A DNA stretch of 64,000 nt from JANOYJ01 sp963792485 (lineage in GTDB: Bacteria > Pseudomonadota > Alphaproteobacteria > Rhizobiales > Rhizobiaceae), in NCBI GenBank assembly GCA_963792485.1, contig CAWBWL010000003.1, positions 17,002 through 81,001 on the forward strand. Direction: 5' to 3'. Positions 34,623 to 43,510 of the stretch are shown here, piece by piece (within the stretch, counting starts at the first letter, position 1; each line of letters opens with the position of its first letter). The notes beneath the pieces were generated by a model that made no database searches, had not been told where the DNA came from, and was given only the letters and a program-made list of their open reading frames with translations. Position numbers and translations under genes: made by a program.

Positions 34623-35528
34623 TCAGCCAAGACGCATCCCGGCGGCGGGGCGGAACGGCGGATCATCGGGCGATGGCAAGAGCGCATAATGGCTGAATTC
34701 CAATTCGAACAAACATTGGCCGAGGGTTATTGTCCTCAGCTTATATTCGTACTTGAAGAGATTGCCGAGCGGAATGCAGGCCTCGATTTCGGCTTGCCCG
34801 GCCGTCTAGCCTTCGGCCTCTGATTTCGCCTCGGCGCCTTCGAATATCCGTCTCAATGTCTTTCGTGTAACCTCCTGGCGCTGAGATTTTGACCTGCATG
34901 AACGGTTCAAGCAGCGCAACGCCGCCATCACTTGCGGCTTGGCGCATGGCCGCCCTTCCTGCAATCTCGAATGCCTTATCACTTGAGTCCTCATCGTGCC
35001 ACGCACCGTCGAGCAAGGATCGCCTTCACTCCGAAGAATTGGAAATCCGGCATAGGGGCCGGCACTCGAGCACACTCTCAAAGCCCTTCTTGACGCCAGC
35101 TATGAACTCTGCGGGCATTGCTAGGTCAGGGACTGATGAGAACGAAGCACGGCGCATTGACGTCGAGCGGAACTAGTTGAAGCTTGACCCGCGCAAACTC
35201 ACCTTTGCCATGGAGCTTGCCTTTTATGAGTGTAATCGGCCGTCGCTGTCTTTCGAGAAGGTTTCGCGGTAAGCAATTTGCGGAGCGCCGACTTTAATCT
35301 TCGAAATCGATGCTCTGTCTTTCAATTGCGATATGAGCAAATCAAGTGCGAGTTCGCCCGGCCCCGACACGAGGAAATGACCTGAGCAATCATCAAGATC
35401 ACAAGACAATGCAGGATTCTCAGACAGCAAGCTGCGCAAGCGCGTCATCCAGCTTCGCTTTGTCGGCATGGGAGGCGGCTTCAATGGCAATTCGGATGAA
35501 GGTGTCGGGAACTCATTGCGAGTTAGTA
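34623..35528 (-). pseudogene. C-terminal remnant of an elongation factor G-like GTPase
   Basis: Pieces in successive frames match EF-G domains III-V. Domain III gives DTFIRIAIEAASHADKAKL, then SGPGELALDLLISQLK and GAPQIAYRETF. Domain IV gives YAGFPI and LDGAWHDEDSSDKAFEIAG. Domain V gives LLEPFMQVKISAPGGYTKD, IPLGNLFKYEYKLRTITLG and the ending PPFRPAAGMRLG with a stop at 34623. At least four frame changes separate them, and the GTPase domain and domain II are gone. The C-terminal style suggests a divergent paralogue, not the housekeeping fusA. It accounts for most of the otherwise gene-free 34.6-35.7 kb stretch. Confidence 0.75.
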
Positions 35529-35686
35529 TTTCATTTCATCTCAGCCAAGAGCATAATGAGATAGCGGCCAGCTTTCGCAATATTGCGCCGCGTCTGAATG
35601 CAGCGGCGCTCCAGTTGCCCATTGTCGGGCATCAGAGCAGACTTGGGGTCCGGGCCGTGACGTCAAAAGCAGATGGCGCGATACCA

Positions 35687-35965
35687 TCAGCTCACATATT
35701 TGTGCAAGATTGAATTGATCAGCGTCTGATATGGCATGCCTTCTTCGGCGGCGCGGCGTTTCAGCCTGATCAGGTCGAGTTCGGGGATCGAAATCGAAAT
35801 CCGCTTTCGCCGCTTGGCGAGCGCATTCTCTGCCATTTTCTGCCAAATCGCGCGCTTCTCATCGATGTTGCCGACAGATACCCACTCGCCGCGTTCTGTG
35901 CTGGCGATCATTTCGGCCTCTTCCTCGTCGGTCATTGGCGCAAAAAGTTCTCTTTTGGCGGTCAT
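35687..35965 (-). CDS. BrnA/CopG-type antitoxin
   Basis: The 92-residue protein has an acidic N-terminal half (MTDEEEAEMIASTERGEW) and a basic ribbon-helix-helix-like end (RISISIPELDLIRLKRRAAE, then GMPYQTLINSILHKYVS). This is the usual make-up of CopG/BrnA antitoxins, which bind their own promoter and neutralise the partner toxin. Its ATG overlaps the toxin stop as ATGA. Confidence 0.82.
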   Translation of the reverse strand: MTAKRELFAPMTDEEEAEMIASTERGEWVSVGNIDEKRAIWQKMAENALAKRRKRISISIPELDLIRLKRRAAEEGMPYQTLINSILHKYVS

Positions 35966-36249
35966 TGTCTTGGTCCCAGATATTTCTGTGTTTCTACTCT
36001 AGAGGGGAAGAAGGTCTTGAGAAACTTTAGCTTTGCGGACCCTACATAGGGGACGACCCAAGCGTAGCTGTCGATTTCGACCACCAGCTGAAACTGGTGA
36101 CCGTACCTCGAAGTGTTCGGATGTGCCTTGTCATCTAGCAAACCGCCGCTTGCGATAGCCTCAACAACTCGATCAAATCCGAATCCATAACGCTCAGTTA
36201 AGACCTCGTTCTTCTCATCGCCCCATTCGACATCAAAATCCATGTTCAT
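35962..36249 (-). CDS. BrnT-like toxin
   Basis: A small protein of about 95 residues. It shows the FDVEWGDEKNEVLTERYGFG opening, a central HPN..RYGHQFQLVVEID strand region and the terminal FLKTFFPSRVETQKYL. These match BrnT-type toxins (RNase fold related to RelE). It comes first in the pair, before the antitoxin, as in brnTA. ATG 36249 or 36243 is the likely start; neither has a clear ribosome site and the upstream DNA is AT-rich (AATATATATTTT), so the mRNA may have a very short leader. Confidence 0.75.
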   Translation of the reverse strand: MNMDFDVEWGDEKNEVLTERYGFGFDRVVEAIASGGLLDDKAHPNTSRYGHQFQLVVEIDSYAWVVPYVGSAKLKFLKTFFPSRVETQKYLGPRQ

Positions 36250-36431
36250 AAAATATATATTCAATGCACGAAATCAATAGGGCGCCGATCTCCCGACACC
36301 CCTTCCCTTTCCCGTCATTTTCCCCTATACGCCCCGCCAGCACCGCGCCCTGCGCCTGCTTTTCACGGCCCTTGCTGGACGACATCCCGGCTCTGGGCGC
36401 CCCCAATCCTCAGTTTAGAAAGGATATTCCG

Positions 36432-36701
36432 ATGTCGATTACCGCAGAGCGCAAGCAAGCGCTCATGAAAGAACACGCCACAACGGAAAATGACACCGGT
36501 TCGCCCGAAGTCCAGGTCGCGGTGCTTTCCGAGCGCATCACAAACCTGACAGAGCATTTCAAGACGCACAAGAAGGACAATCATTCGCGCCGCGGACTGC
36601 TGACCCTCGTCGCAACCCGCCGCTCGCTGCTTGATTATCTCAAGCGCAAGGACGCGGATCGCTATCAGACGCTGATCACCAAGCTCGGTCTGCGCCGCTA
36701 A
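36432..36701 (+). CDS. rpsO: 30S ribosomal protein S15
   Basis: The 89-residue primary 16S rRNA-binding protein is complete and canonical (MSITAERKQALMKEHATTEN, GSPEVQVAVLSERI, HSRRGLLTLVATRRSLLDYL). GAAAGGA precedes ATG 36432. It is followed by a hairpin and pnp, the usual rpsO-pnp pair. Confidence 0.97.
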   Translation: MSITAERKQALMKEHATTENDTGSPEVQVAVLSERITNLTEHFKTHKKDNHSRRGLLTLVATRRSLLDYLKRKDADRYQTLITKLGLRR

Positions 36702-36708
36702 GGCAATC

Positions 36709-36739
36709 CCGGCGGAGGCTTTGCGCGTCCGCCGGTTTT
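36709..36739 (+). terminator. hairpin terminator after rpsO
   Basis: CCGGCGGA and TCCGCCGG pair perfectly around an 11-base loop and are followed by TTTTC. It probably terminates part of the rpsO transcripts, leaving partial readthrough to pnp. Confidence 0.75.
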
Positions 36740-36936
36740 CATTCCGGGCACTGTTGCCCGAACCCTCCGGATCATTCGAGTTCCGGAGCAACCTGAACCC
36801 GAATGGGGCAGGATTGTCGGCATCCCGCTTGGGGGGATGCTCATTGTCTTGCCCGTGACGTGTTCAAAGTGAAACGCAAGGCCGGACCGCCGCAAAACTG
36901 CAGGCGGATGAACCGGCGCAAGACAGGATAATTTCA
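36740..36936 (+). promoter_or_regulatory. structured leader of pnp
   Basis: The 197 bases before pnp contain successive inverted pairs: GGGCACTGTTGCCC, CTCCGGA...TCCGGAG and GCATCCC...GGGATGC. In E. coli the pnp leader is cut by RNase III and used for autoregulation by PNPase; a similar role is an inference here. No riboswitch consensus was recognised. Confidence 0.4.
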
Positions 36937-39079
36937 ATGTTCAATACACATCGCGTGGAAGTCGAATGGGCGGGCCGTCCGCTCATCCTCGAAACCGGCA
37001 AGGTCGCCCGTCAAGCCGACGGCGCCGTGATGGCGACCTATGGCGAGACCGTGGTGCTCGCCACCGTCGTCTCGGCCAAATCGCCGAAGCCTGGTCAGGA
37101 CTTCTTCCCGCTCACCGTCAACTACCAGGAAAAGACCTATGCCGCCGGCAAGATTCCAGGCGGCTATTTCAAGCGCGAAGGCCGTCCGTCCGAAAACGAG
37201 ACGCTGGTCTCGCGCCTCATCGACCGTCCAATTCGCCCGCTGTTCCCGGATGGCTACAAGAATGACACGCAGGTCGTCATCACCGTCATGCAGCATGATC
37301 TTGAGAACAATCCCGATGTCCTCTCGCTGGTCGCGGCGTCGGCGGCGCTCACCCTTTCCGGCGTGCCGTTCATGGGCCCAGTCGGCGCAGCGCGCGTTGG
37401 CTATGCAAATGGCGAGTACATTCTCAACCCGCATCTGGACGAAATGCCGGAATCGGCGCTCGACCTCGTGGTCGCTGGCACTGGCGATGCAGTCTTAATG
37501 GTTGAGTCGGAAGCCAAAGAACTTTCCGAAGAGATCATGCTTGGCGCTGTCATGTTTGGCCACAAGGGCTTCCAGCCGGTGATCGACGCGATCATCAAGC
37601 TTGCGGAAGTAGCCGCCAAGGAGCCGCGGGATTTCACTGCGGATGACTATTCGGATCTTGAAGCCCAGATGCTGAAAGTCGCCGAGACAGACCTTCGTGC
37701 AGCCTACAAGATCACCGACAAGCAGGCTCGCTATGCCGCCGTTGACGCGGCCAAGGACAAGGTCAAGGACCATTTCCTGCCGAACGGCGCGGAAGCGACC
37801 ATGTGGAGCGCTGAACAGGTTGGCGTGGTGTTCAAAGGTCTGCAGGCGAAGATCGTCCGCTGGAACATTCTCGACACCAAGAGCCGCATTGATGGCCGTG
37901 ATCTGTCAACCGTGCGCAAGATCGTCTCGGAAGTAGGCATTTTGCCGCGCACCCATGGCTCGGCCCTGTTCACCCGTGGTGAGACCCAAGCTATTGTCGT
38001 TGCAACGCTCGGCACTGGCGAAGACGAGCAGTACATCGACTCGCTGACCGGCATGTACAAGGAAACCTTCCTTCTGCATTACAATTTCCCCCCCTACTCA
38101 GTCGGTGAAACCGGCCGCATGGGCTCGCCCGGCCGCCGTGAAATCGGTCATGGCAAGCTTGCCTGGCGCGCAATCCATCCGGTTCTTCCGGCTAAAGAAG
38201 CGTTCCCTTACACCTTGCGCGCCGTCTCCGAGATCACGGAGTCCAACGGCTCGTCCTCAATGGCAACCGTCTGCGGCACATCCCTGGCGCTGATGGATGC
38301 GGGCGTTCCTCTGCTGCGTCCGGTGGCGGGCATCGCCATGGGTCTCATCAAGGAAGGCGACCGGTTTCGCGGTTCTTTCCGATATTCTCGGCGATGAAGA
38401 TCATCTTGGCGACATGGACTTCAAAGTGGCGGGCACGGCAAACGGCATCACCGCGCTGCAGATGGACATCAAAATCGAAGGCATCACCGAGGAGATCATG
38501 AAAGTGGCGCTCGGTCAGGCCAAGGACGGCCGCGAGCACATTCTCGGCGAAATGGCTCATGCCCTGACAGAAGGGCGCGCCCAGCTCGGCGAGTTCGCCC
38601 CGCGCATCGAAGTGATGAACATTCCGGTCGACAAGATTCGTGAAGTCATTGGCTCGGGCGGCAAGGTCATCCGCGAAATCGTTGAAAAGACCGGTGCCAA
38701 GATCAACATCGAAGACGATGGCACGATCAAGATCGCATCAAGCAGCGCCAAGGAAATTGAAGCGGCGAAGAAGTGGATTCACTCCATCGTGGCTGAGCCG
38801 GAAGTGGGCGAAATCTACGAAGGCACGGTCGTCAAAACCGCTGAATTCGGCGCTTTCGTCAATTTCTTCGGACCGCGCGACGGCCTCGTGCACATTTCCC
38901 AGCTTGCCTCCGACCGGGTCAACAAGACCTCGGACGTCGTCAAGGAAGGCCAGAAAGTCTGGGTCAAGCTGATGGGCTTTGACGAGCGCGGCAAGGTGCG
39001 CCTGTCCATGAAGGTCGTCGATCAGACGACTGGCAAGGAAATCGCCCGCGACGCCGCAGAGCCTGCCGTCGCCGAGTAG
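36937..39079 (+). CDS. pnp: polyribonucleotide nucleotidyltransferase, one frameshift as given
   Basis: This is the 3'-5' phosphorolytic exoribonuclease of the degradosome. The N-terminal RNase PH domain starts MFNTHRVEVEWAGRPLILE. The second RNase PH domain begins near SRIDGRDLSTVRKIVSEVG. At about 38360 the frame is lost in GGCGACCGGTTTCGC: dropping one base gives FAVLSDILGDEDHLGDMDFK and continues through the KH domain (IREVIGSGGKVIREIVE) and S1 domain (EIYEGTVVKTAEFGAFVNFF) to 39079. Joined length is about 713 residues, normal for the family. One extra base in such a conserved gene suggests a sequence error. Confidence 0.93.
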
Positions 39080-39100
39080 TCCGGTCATTCAGATGGGTTG

Positions 39101-39132
39101 AAGGGCGCGGGTCATTCCGCGCCCTTTGTCTT
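39101..39132 (+). terminator. rho-independent terminator after pnp
   Basis: AAGGGCGCGG, a GTCATT loop and CCGCGCCCTT form a perfect 10-bp stem followed by TTGTCTT. It ends the rpsO-pnp unit, 22 bases after the pnp stop. Confidence 0.85.
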
Positions 39133-39144
39133 AAAGGAGGCGAT

Positions 39145-40161
39145 GTGGACGATAACGCGGTCAAAACACTGTTTTTGCCATTTGATACCGGCCAACTGCA
39201 TTCGCCGAAGCCGGGCGATCAATGGCTTTTTCTGAATGCCGCCGTGCCTGCCGCAGCCCAGCCGGAATTCAGGCCGTTGCTCACATGCGTTCAAGGATTC
39301 CGGCCCACATTTCTTGCGTTGGAAAGGGCCGGATATTCTGCAATTGCGGACTTGGGCGCGGGTGCGGACTTCACCGGATCGCTTGTTCTTCTGGGAAAAC
39401 ATCGCGAATTGAACCGCAGCAATATCCAAGCCGCGCTCGCCCGCTCACTTGCGGATGCGCCGGTTCTTGTTGCCGGTTTGAAGATCTCCGGCATTGAATC
39501 CATGCGCAAGGAGATGGCGGTGCTCTTGCCCATCGACGCCGTCTGGTCCAAGCATCACGCGCAGGTGTTCCAGCTCACAAGGCCCTCCCATTGGGTCCAG
39601 CCTCCCCTCAAAAACACGGCGTGCATTGACATTGATGGGTTCAGCTTTGAAACCGCGCCCGGCATGTTTTCACACAAGGCCGTTGACGTTGGATCAGCGC
39701 TGTTGGCAAAACACCTCAGTGACCTGAAAGGCCGTGTGGCAGACTTCGGCGCCGGTTGGGGCTATCTGTCCTGCATTGCCCTAATCAGCGCCGGCGCCAT
39801 TGAGAGCCTGCATCTCTATGAAGCGGAATATGCCTCGCTCGCCGCAGCAGAAAAAAATCTGAAGAAGCTCAGCTCAACGGCCGCGATTTCGTTTCAGTGG
39901 AGCGATCTTGTCCAAGAACCCCCCACAGAGAAGTTCGACTTCATTGTGATGAATCCGCCCTTCCACACAGGCCGTCAAGCCGAGCCTGACATTGGCAGAC
40001 GCATGATTGAAGCGGCCGCAGCCTCTCTCAAGCCCAGTGGCGCGCTTCTGATGGTCGCCAACAAACAACTTCCGTATGAGGAAACCCTGCAGCGCGCTTT
40101 CCGCCGATTTGAGCGCATTGACGAAGACCGGCTCTACAAGGTTATTCGAGCAGTCAGATAA
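39145..40161 (+). CDS. RsmC/RlmG-like class I SAM methyltransferase
   Basis: The 338-residue protein is built like RsmC: a degenerate N-terminal methyltransferase-like domain and a C-terminal catalytic domain with the SAM motif VADFGAGWGYLSCIAL and the rRNA guanine methylase motif FIVMNPPFHTGR. It probably methylates a guanine N2 in 16S or 23S rRNA; which one cannot be settled by eye. GTG 39145 follows AAAGGAGG. It converges with a GGDEF/EAL gene, leaving three bases between stops. Confidence 0.85.
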   Translation: MDDNAVKTLFLPFDTGQLHSPKPGDQWLFLNAAVPAAAQPEFRPLLTCVQGFRPTFLALERAGYSAIADLGAGADFTGSLVLLGKHRELNRSNIQAALARSLADAPVLVAGLKISGIESMRKEMAVLLPIDAVWSKHHAQVFQLTRPSHWVQPPLKNTACIDIDGFSFETAPGMFSHKAVDVGSALLAKHLSDLKGRVADFGAGWGYLSCIALISAGAIESLHLYEAEYASLAAAEKNLKKLSSTAAISFQWSDLVQEPPTEKFDFIVMNPPFHTGRQAEPDIGRRMIEAAAASLKPSGALLMVANKQLPYEETLQRAFRRFERIDEDRLYKVIRAVR

Positions 40162-40164
40162 TGT

Positions 40165-41688
40165 TCAGTGAAGCAATGCGGTCGCTGATTTGTGAAGCTG
40201 CCGGGTTGAAATCGGCGTTGGTCTGCCAAACAGATATCCCTGTGCGGAGTTGCAGCCAGCTGCCTTGAGCAGCGTCACTTGCGCTTCATTTTCTACGCCC
40301 TCAGCAATTGTTTCAACGCCGAGCGCGCGCGACAGGCCAACGATTGTCGAGATGATCGCGCCTGTGTTGCCATTGGTTTCAATGCGGCTGACAAATGACC
40401 GGTCAATCTTCAGCTTCTGGAACGGCAGGTCTGCAAGATAAGTCAGGTTGGAATAGCCCGTTCCGAAATCATCTACAGCCACCGACACGCCCATGCGGGC
40501 GAACTCGCCGAGAATGAGCGCTGTCTTTTCCTTGTCTTCCATGAGCAGGCTTTCGGTTATCTCCAGTTCAAGTCGCCGCGCCGGAAGGCCGGACTCGGCA
40601 AGCGCCGATCGGACGGCTTCCACCATGTCAGACAACAGAAACTGTGCAGGCGACAAGTTCACGGCAACAAAGCAATCATCCGGCAAATGCTTGGCGTCAG
40701 AACAAGCCTTCCGCAGCACCCAATCGCCAAGTGGAGCGATCATGCCTGTTTCTTCGGCCACAGGGATGAATTCCACAGGGTGCACTGCGCCCTTGTCCGG
40801 ATGCTGCCAGCGCACAAGCGCCTCATATCCGGCAATACGGCCGGTCGTAAGGTCAAGCTGGGGCTGATAGTAGAGTTCGAAATCCTGCCGTTCGAGTGCG
40901 AGCTGCATCTCGGCTTCTATCCAGCGGCGATGGTCCGCTACCCGGCCAATTTCCGGCTCGAACATTTCCCAGTTGCCCCGTCCCTTGCCACGCGCGCGGT
41001 GAACGGCGAGCGTTGCCTTTCGCAAGACACCGACTGTGTCGGCATATTCCTCGTCGACTTCCACGCCACCAGCCGAGGCCGAAATGATCACCCGACGGCC
41101 TTCGATGATGTAGGGTTCGCAGAGCGACCCGACCATATTGTCGAGCAGAATCTCAAGAGTCGGTAGTGCGTCTTCCTCTGGGATAAGTATGCCAAGCTCC
41201 GCAATCGCCAGGCGCCCAAGAATAGCGCTTTTGGGCATGCAGAACTTGATGCGTTCAGCGGCGTTTTGTACGAGCTGGTCGCCCGTTCTGTAGCCAAGGG
41301 CGTCATTCAACTGCTTGAACCGGTCAATCTCGACATTAATGAAGTAGTGGACCTTACGGGATTCCGTTGCGGCATTGCCGATTTTGGCCATTTCAACGAG
41401 AAATGCGCTGCGCGAGGCAAGTCCCGTCAACGCATCAGTCTCGCCTGCGGTGCGCACTTCCGACGCATGCGCGTCAATCCCGCTAAAGAATGCCAGCGCG
41501 CAACCGGCGGCCGAAAGCGACGAAAGGCTTGTGATAATAGTTGCCGCCGCCAAGCCTTCGATACCGTCGCCGATCCCAATACCGGTCGTGTGCGCCCAAA
41601 ACCCCAGCATGCCTCCGCCAAACCCTGACGATAAAACCGTCAGAAGTTTGAACGCGGCGCTGCGTTTTGTCTTCTCGCCCTTCAGCAT
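40165..41688 (-). CDS. membrane-anchored degenerate-GGDEF/EAL cyclic-di-GMP phosphodiesterase
   Basis: The protein of about 507 residues has two N-terminal hydrophobic segments (LLTVLSSGFGGGMLGFWAH and LAAATIITSLSSLSAAGCALAFF). A GGDEF domain follows whose signature is degraded (GRLAIAELGIL), so it is unlikely to make cyclic-di-GMP. The EAL domain is complete (YEALVRWQHP, LELEITESLL, VDDFGTGYSNLTYL, KIDRSF) and likely hydrolyses cyclic-di-GMP. ATG 41688 has GGAGAG upstream. The next gene upstream encodes a close paralogue, so the two arose by tandem duplication. Confidence 0.87.
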   Translation of the reverse strand: MLKGEKTKRSAAFKLLTVLSSGFGGGMLGFWAHTTGIGIGDGIEGLAAATIITSLSSLSAAGCALAFFSGIDAHASEVRTAGETDALTGLASRSAFLVEMAKIGNAATESRKVHYFINVEIDRFKQLNDALGYRTGDQLVQNAAERIKFCMPKSAILGRLAIAELGILIPEEDALPTLEILLDNMVGSLCEPYIIEGRRVIISASAGGVEVDEEYADTVGVLRKATLAVHRARGKGRGNWEMFEPEIGRVADHRRWIEAEMQLALERQDFELYYQPQLDLTTGRIAGYEALVRWQHPDKGAVHPVEFIPVAEETGMIAPLGDWVLRKACSDAKHLPDDCFVAVNLSPAQFLLSDMVEAVRSALAESGLPARRLELEITESLLMEDKEKTALILGEFARMGVSVAVDDFGTGYSNLTYLADLPFQKLKIDRSFVSRIETNGNTGAIISTIVGLSRALGVETIAEGVENEAQVTLLKAAGCNSAQGYLFGRPTPISTRQLHKSATALLH

Positions 41689-41805
41689 AACTCTCTCCAA
41701 TTGAGGCAAACTTAGCGTTCAATCGTTAAGGCAGCTGGCGCGGGAAGGTTTGCATTTTACAGATATGGAAAAAATCTCTGCAAAACAGCCATTTAGCTCT
41801 GGGTT

Positions 41806-43323
41806 TCAGGACGCAATGCTGAACTCATTGGTCCGCTCTCCCAGCTGCCGCAGCGGCATGGGTTTTCCATGCAGGAAGCCTTGAACCACATTGCAGCCGG
41901 CGGCCTTCAGCAAGGTCTCTTGCCGCTCTGTTTCGACACCTTCGGCAACCGCAGTGGCGCCAAGCGCTCTCGAAAGCGCGATTATAGCGGAGACGATCTG
42001 CGCCATGTGCATATCCGTCTCAATGCGGTCGATGAACGATTTATCGATTTTCAGCTTCTTGAACGGAATATCTGCAAGATAGCCAAGATTTGAATAGCCT
42101 GTGCCAAAATCATCAATTGCGATAGAGGTCCCAAGTTTCGCCAGCCCAGCAAACAGCTCTGCAGCCTTTGCGCGGTCTTCAATCAGCGTGGACTCTGTTA
42201 CCTCAAGCTCAAGTCTTGAAGGTTCAAGACCCGACTTGCGCAGTGCCTCTTCCACTGTGCGCAAGATATCGCCGTTGAGGAACTGCATCGGTGAGAGATT
42301 GACCGACACTGTCAAGTGACTGTCCATGGTTGACGCATCCCGGCACGCCTGCAGGATTGCCCAGCGTCCGAGCGTGTTGATGAAGCCGTTTTCCTCCGCG
42401 ACATGAATAAAATCGAGCGGCGGAATGTAACCGCGCACCGGATGCTTCCAGCGCAGCAGAGCCTCATATCCAAGGATTGACCCGTCTATGATGTTGACCT
42501 GGGGCTGATAGTACAGGCAGAAGTCGCCGCGTTTCAGCGCGCCACGCAGCTCAACCTCAATCCAGCCCCTATATTCTTCGCGGACAGTCATCTCCTGCGA
42601 GAACAACGCCCACGCGCCACGGCCATTCAACCGGGCCTGCTTCAAAGCGACATTCGCGCTCCGCACTGTCTCGCTCACGGTAGAGTCTGAGCGGATTTCA
42701 ACAATGCCGAGACTGCAGGTGATCGCTGCAAGGCCGCCGTTTATCCGGTAAGTCGCTGAGATTGTTTCGAGAATATGGTCGGCAACGGCGCGGATTTCAT
42801 CATGATCGCCCGTGGTCTCGATGATCATGCCGAATTCACCGCCGCCGAAGCGTCCAACATTGCCGATGCTTCCGGCAAGCTTCTCCAGCCGGTTTCCGAC
42901 CTGCCGGATGACCTCATCGCCCGCAGAAAAGCCCATCACATCGTTCAATTCCTTGAACCGGTCTATCTCGGCGTCGATGAGAAAATGACTTCTGTTGGGC
43001 GTGCCGCGCTTCTGAATGTGATGCTCAACGAGGCCGATAATGCCGTTCTTTGAAAAGAGTTCGGTCAGGGGGTCAATCAGCGCCGACTTGCGGGTAGCTT
43101 CTTCCGACTCGTCAACGCCTGAAAAGAAGGCGACTGCCGCCAGGCTTGAGGACAGCGCAGTAAGGCCCGCAACTACACCCCCGACCGCTGAATCACTCAA
43201 TGCGCTGGTGCCAAACACATTGGCGGACAGTTTCAGCGCCCAAAGACCCAGCATGCCGCCGCCGAACCCGGTTGCGGCGATGGTCAGAGCCCTGAAGTAT
43301 TTTTTGCTGATGCCAATCTTCAA
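41806..43323 (-). CDS. membrane-anchored GGDEF/EAL protein, paralogue of its neighbour
   Basis: It has the same layout as the downstream gene: two N-terminal helices (LTIAATGFGGGMLGLWALKL and GGVVAGLTALSSSLAAVAFF), a GGDEF domain and an EAL domain. The diguanylate signature is GRFGGGEFGMI, with Gly in place of Asp at the third position. Phosphodiesterase motifs are intact (YEALLRWKHP, LELEVTESTL, IDDFGTGYSNLGYL). I chose TTG 43323 because the sequence aligns there with the start of the paralogue and AAGGGCGGCG lies upstream. The frame is open to another TTG at 43371. Confidence 0.83.
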   Translation of the reverse strand: MKIGISKKYFRALTIAATGFGGGMLGLWALKLSANVFGTSALSDSAVGGVVAGLTALSSSLAAVAFFSGVDESEEATRKSALIDPLTELFSKNGIIGLVEHHIQKRGTPNRSHFLIDAEIDRFKELNDVMGFSAGDEVIRQVGNRLEKLAGSIGNVGRFGGGEFGMIIETTGDHDEIRAVADHILETISATYRINGGLAAITCSLGIVEIRSDSTVSETVRSANVALKQARLNGRGAWALFSQEMTVREEYRGWIEVELRGALKRGDFCLYYQPQVNIIDGSILGYEALLRWKHPVRGYIPPLDFIHVAEENGFINTLGRWAILQACRDASTMDSHLTVSVNLSPMQFLNGDILRTVEEALRKSGLEPSRLELEVTESTLIEDRAKAAELFAGLAKLGTSIAIDDFGTGYSNLGYLADIPFKKLKIDKSFIDRIETDMHMAQIVSAIIALSRALGATAVAEGVETERQETLLKAAGCNVVQGFLHGKPMPLRQLGERTNEFSIAS

Positions 43324-43510
43324 GAAAACGCCGCCCTTACCCTGCAATCCAATGGTCGAGACTATGTGCAAACCCTTAAGATCAGCTTAGCGACATGCCC
43401 TTGCGGTAGCCGACATAACGCGGCAATGATTAGCCACTTGTGCGTCACTCCCGCCCTCGCTAGTCTTTGGTCATGAGGCAGGGAGTGTCTCTCAAGGAGG
43501 AGGAATAATC

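Noticed and set aside
35541..35680. short minus-strand peptide downstream of the antitoxin
   Set aside because: Thirty-odd codons (NIAKAGRYLIMLLAEMK region) without start signals or recognised homology; could be remnant DNA only.
36740..36936. cobalamin or other riboswitch before pnp
   Set aside because: Hairpins exist, but none of the conserved riboswitch boxes I know is visible; a pnp leader is the better explanation.
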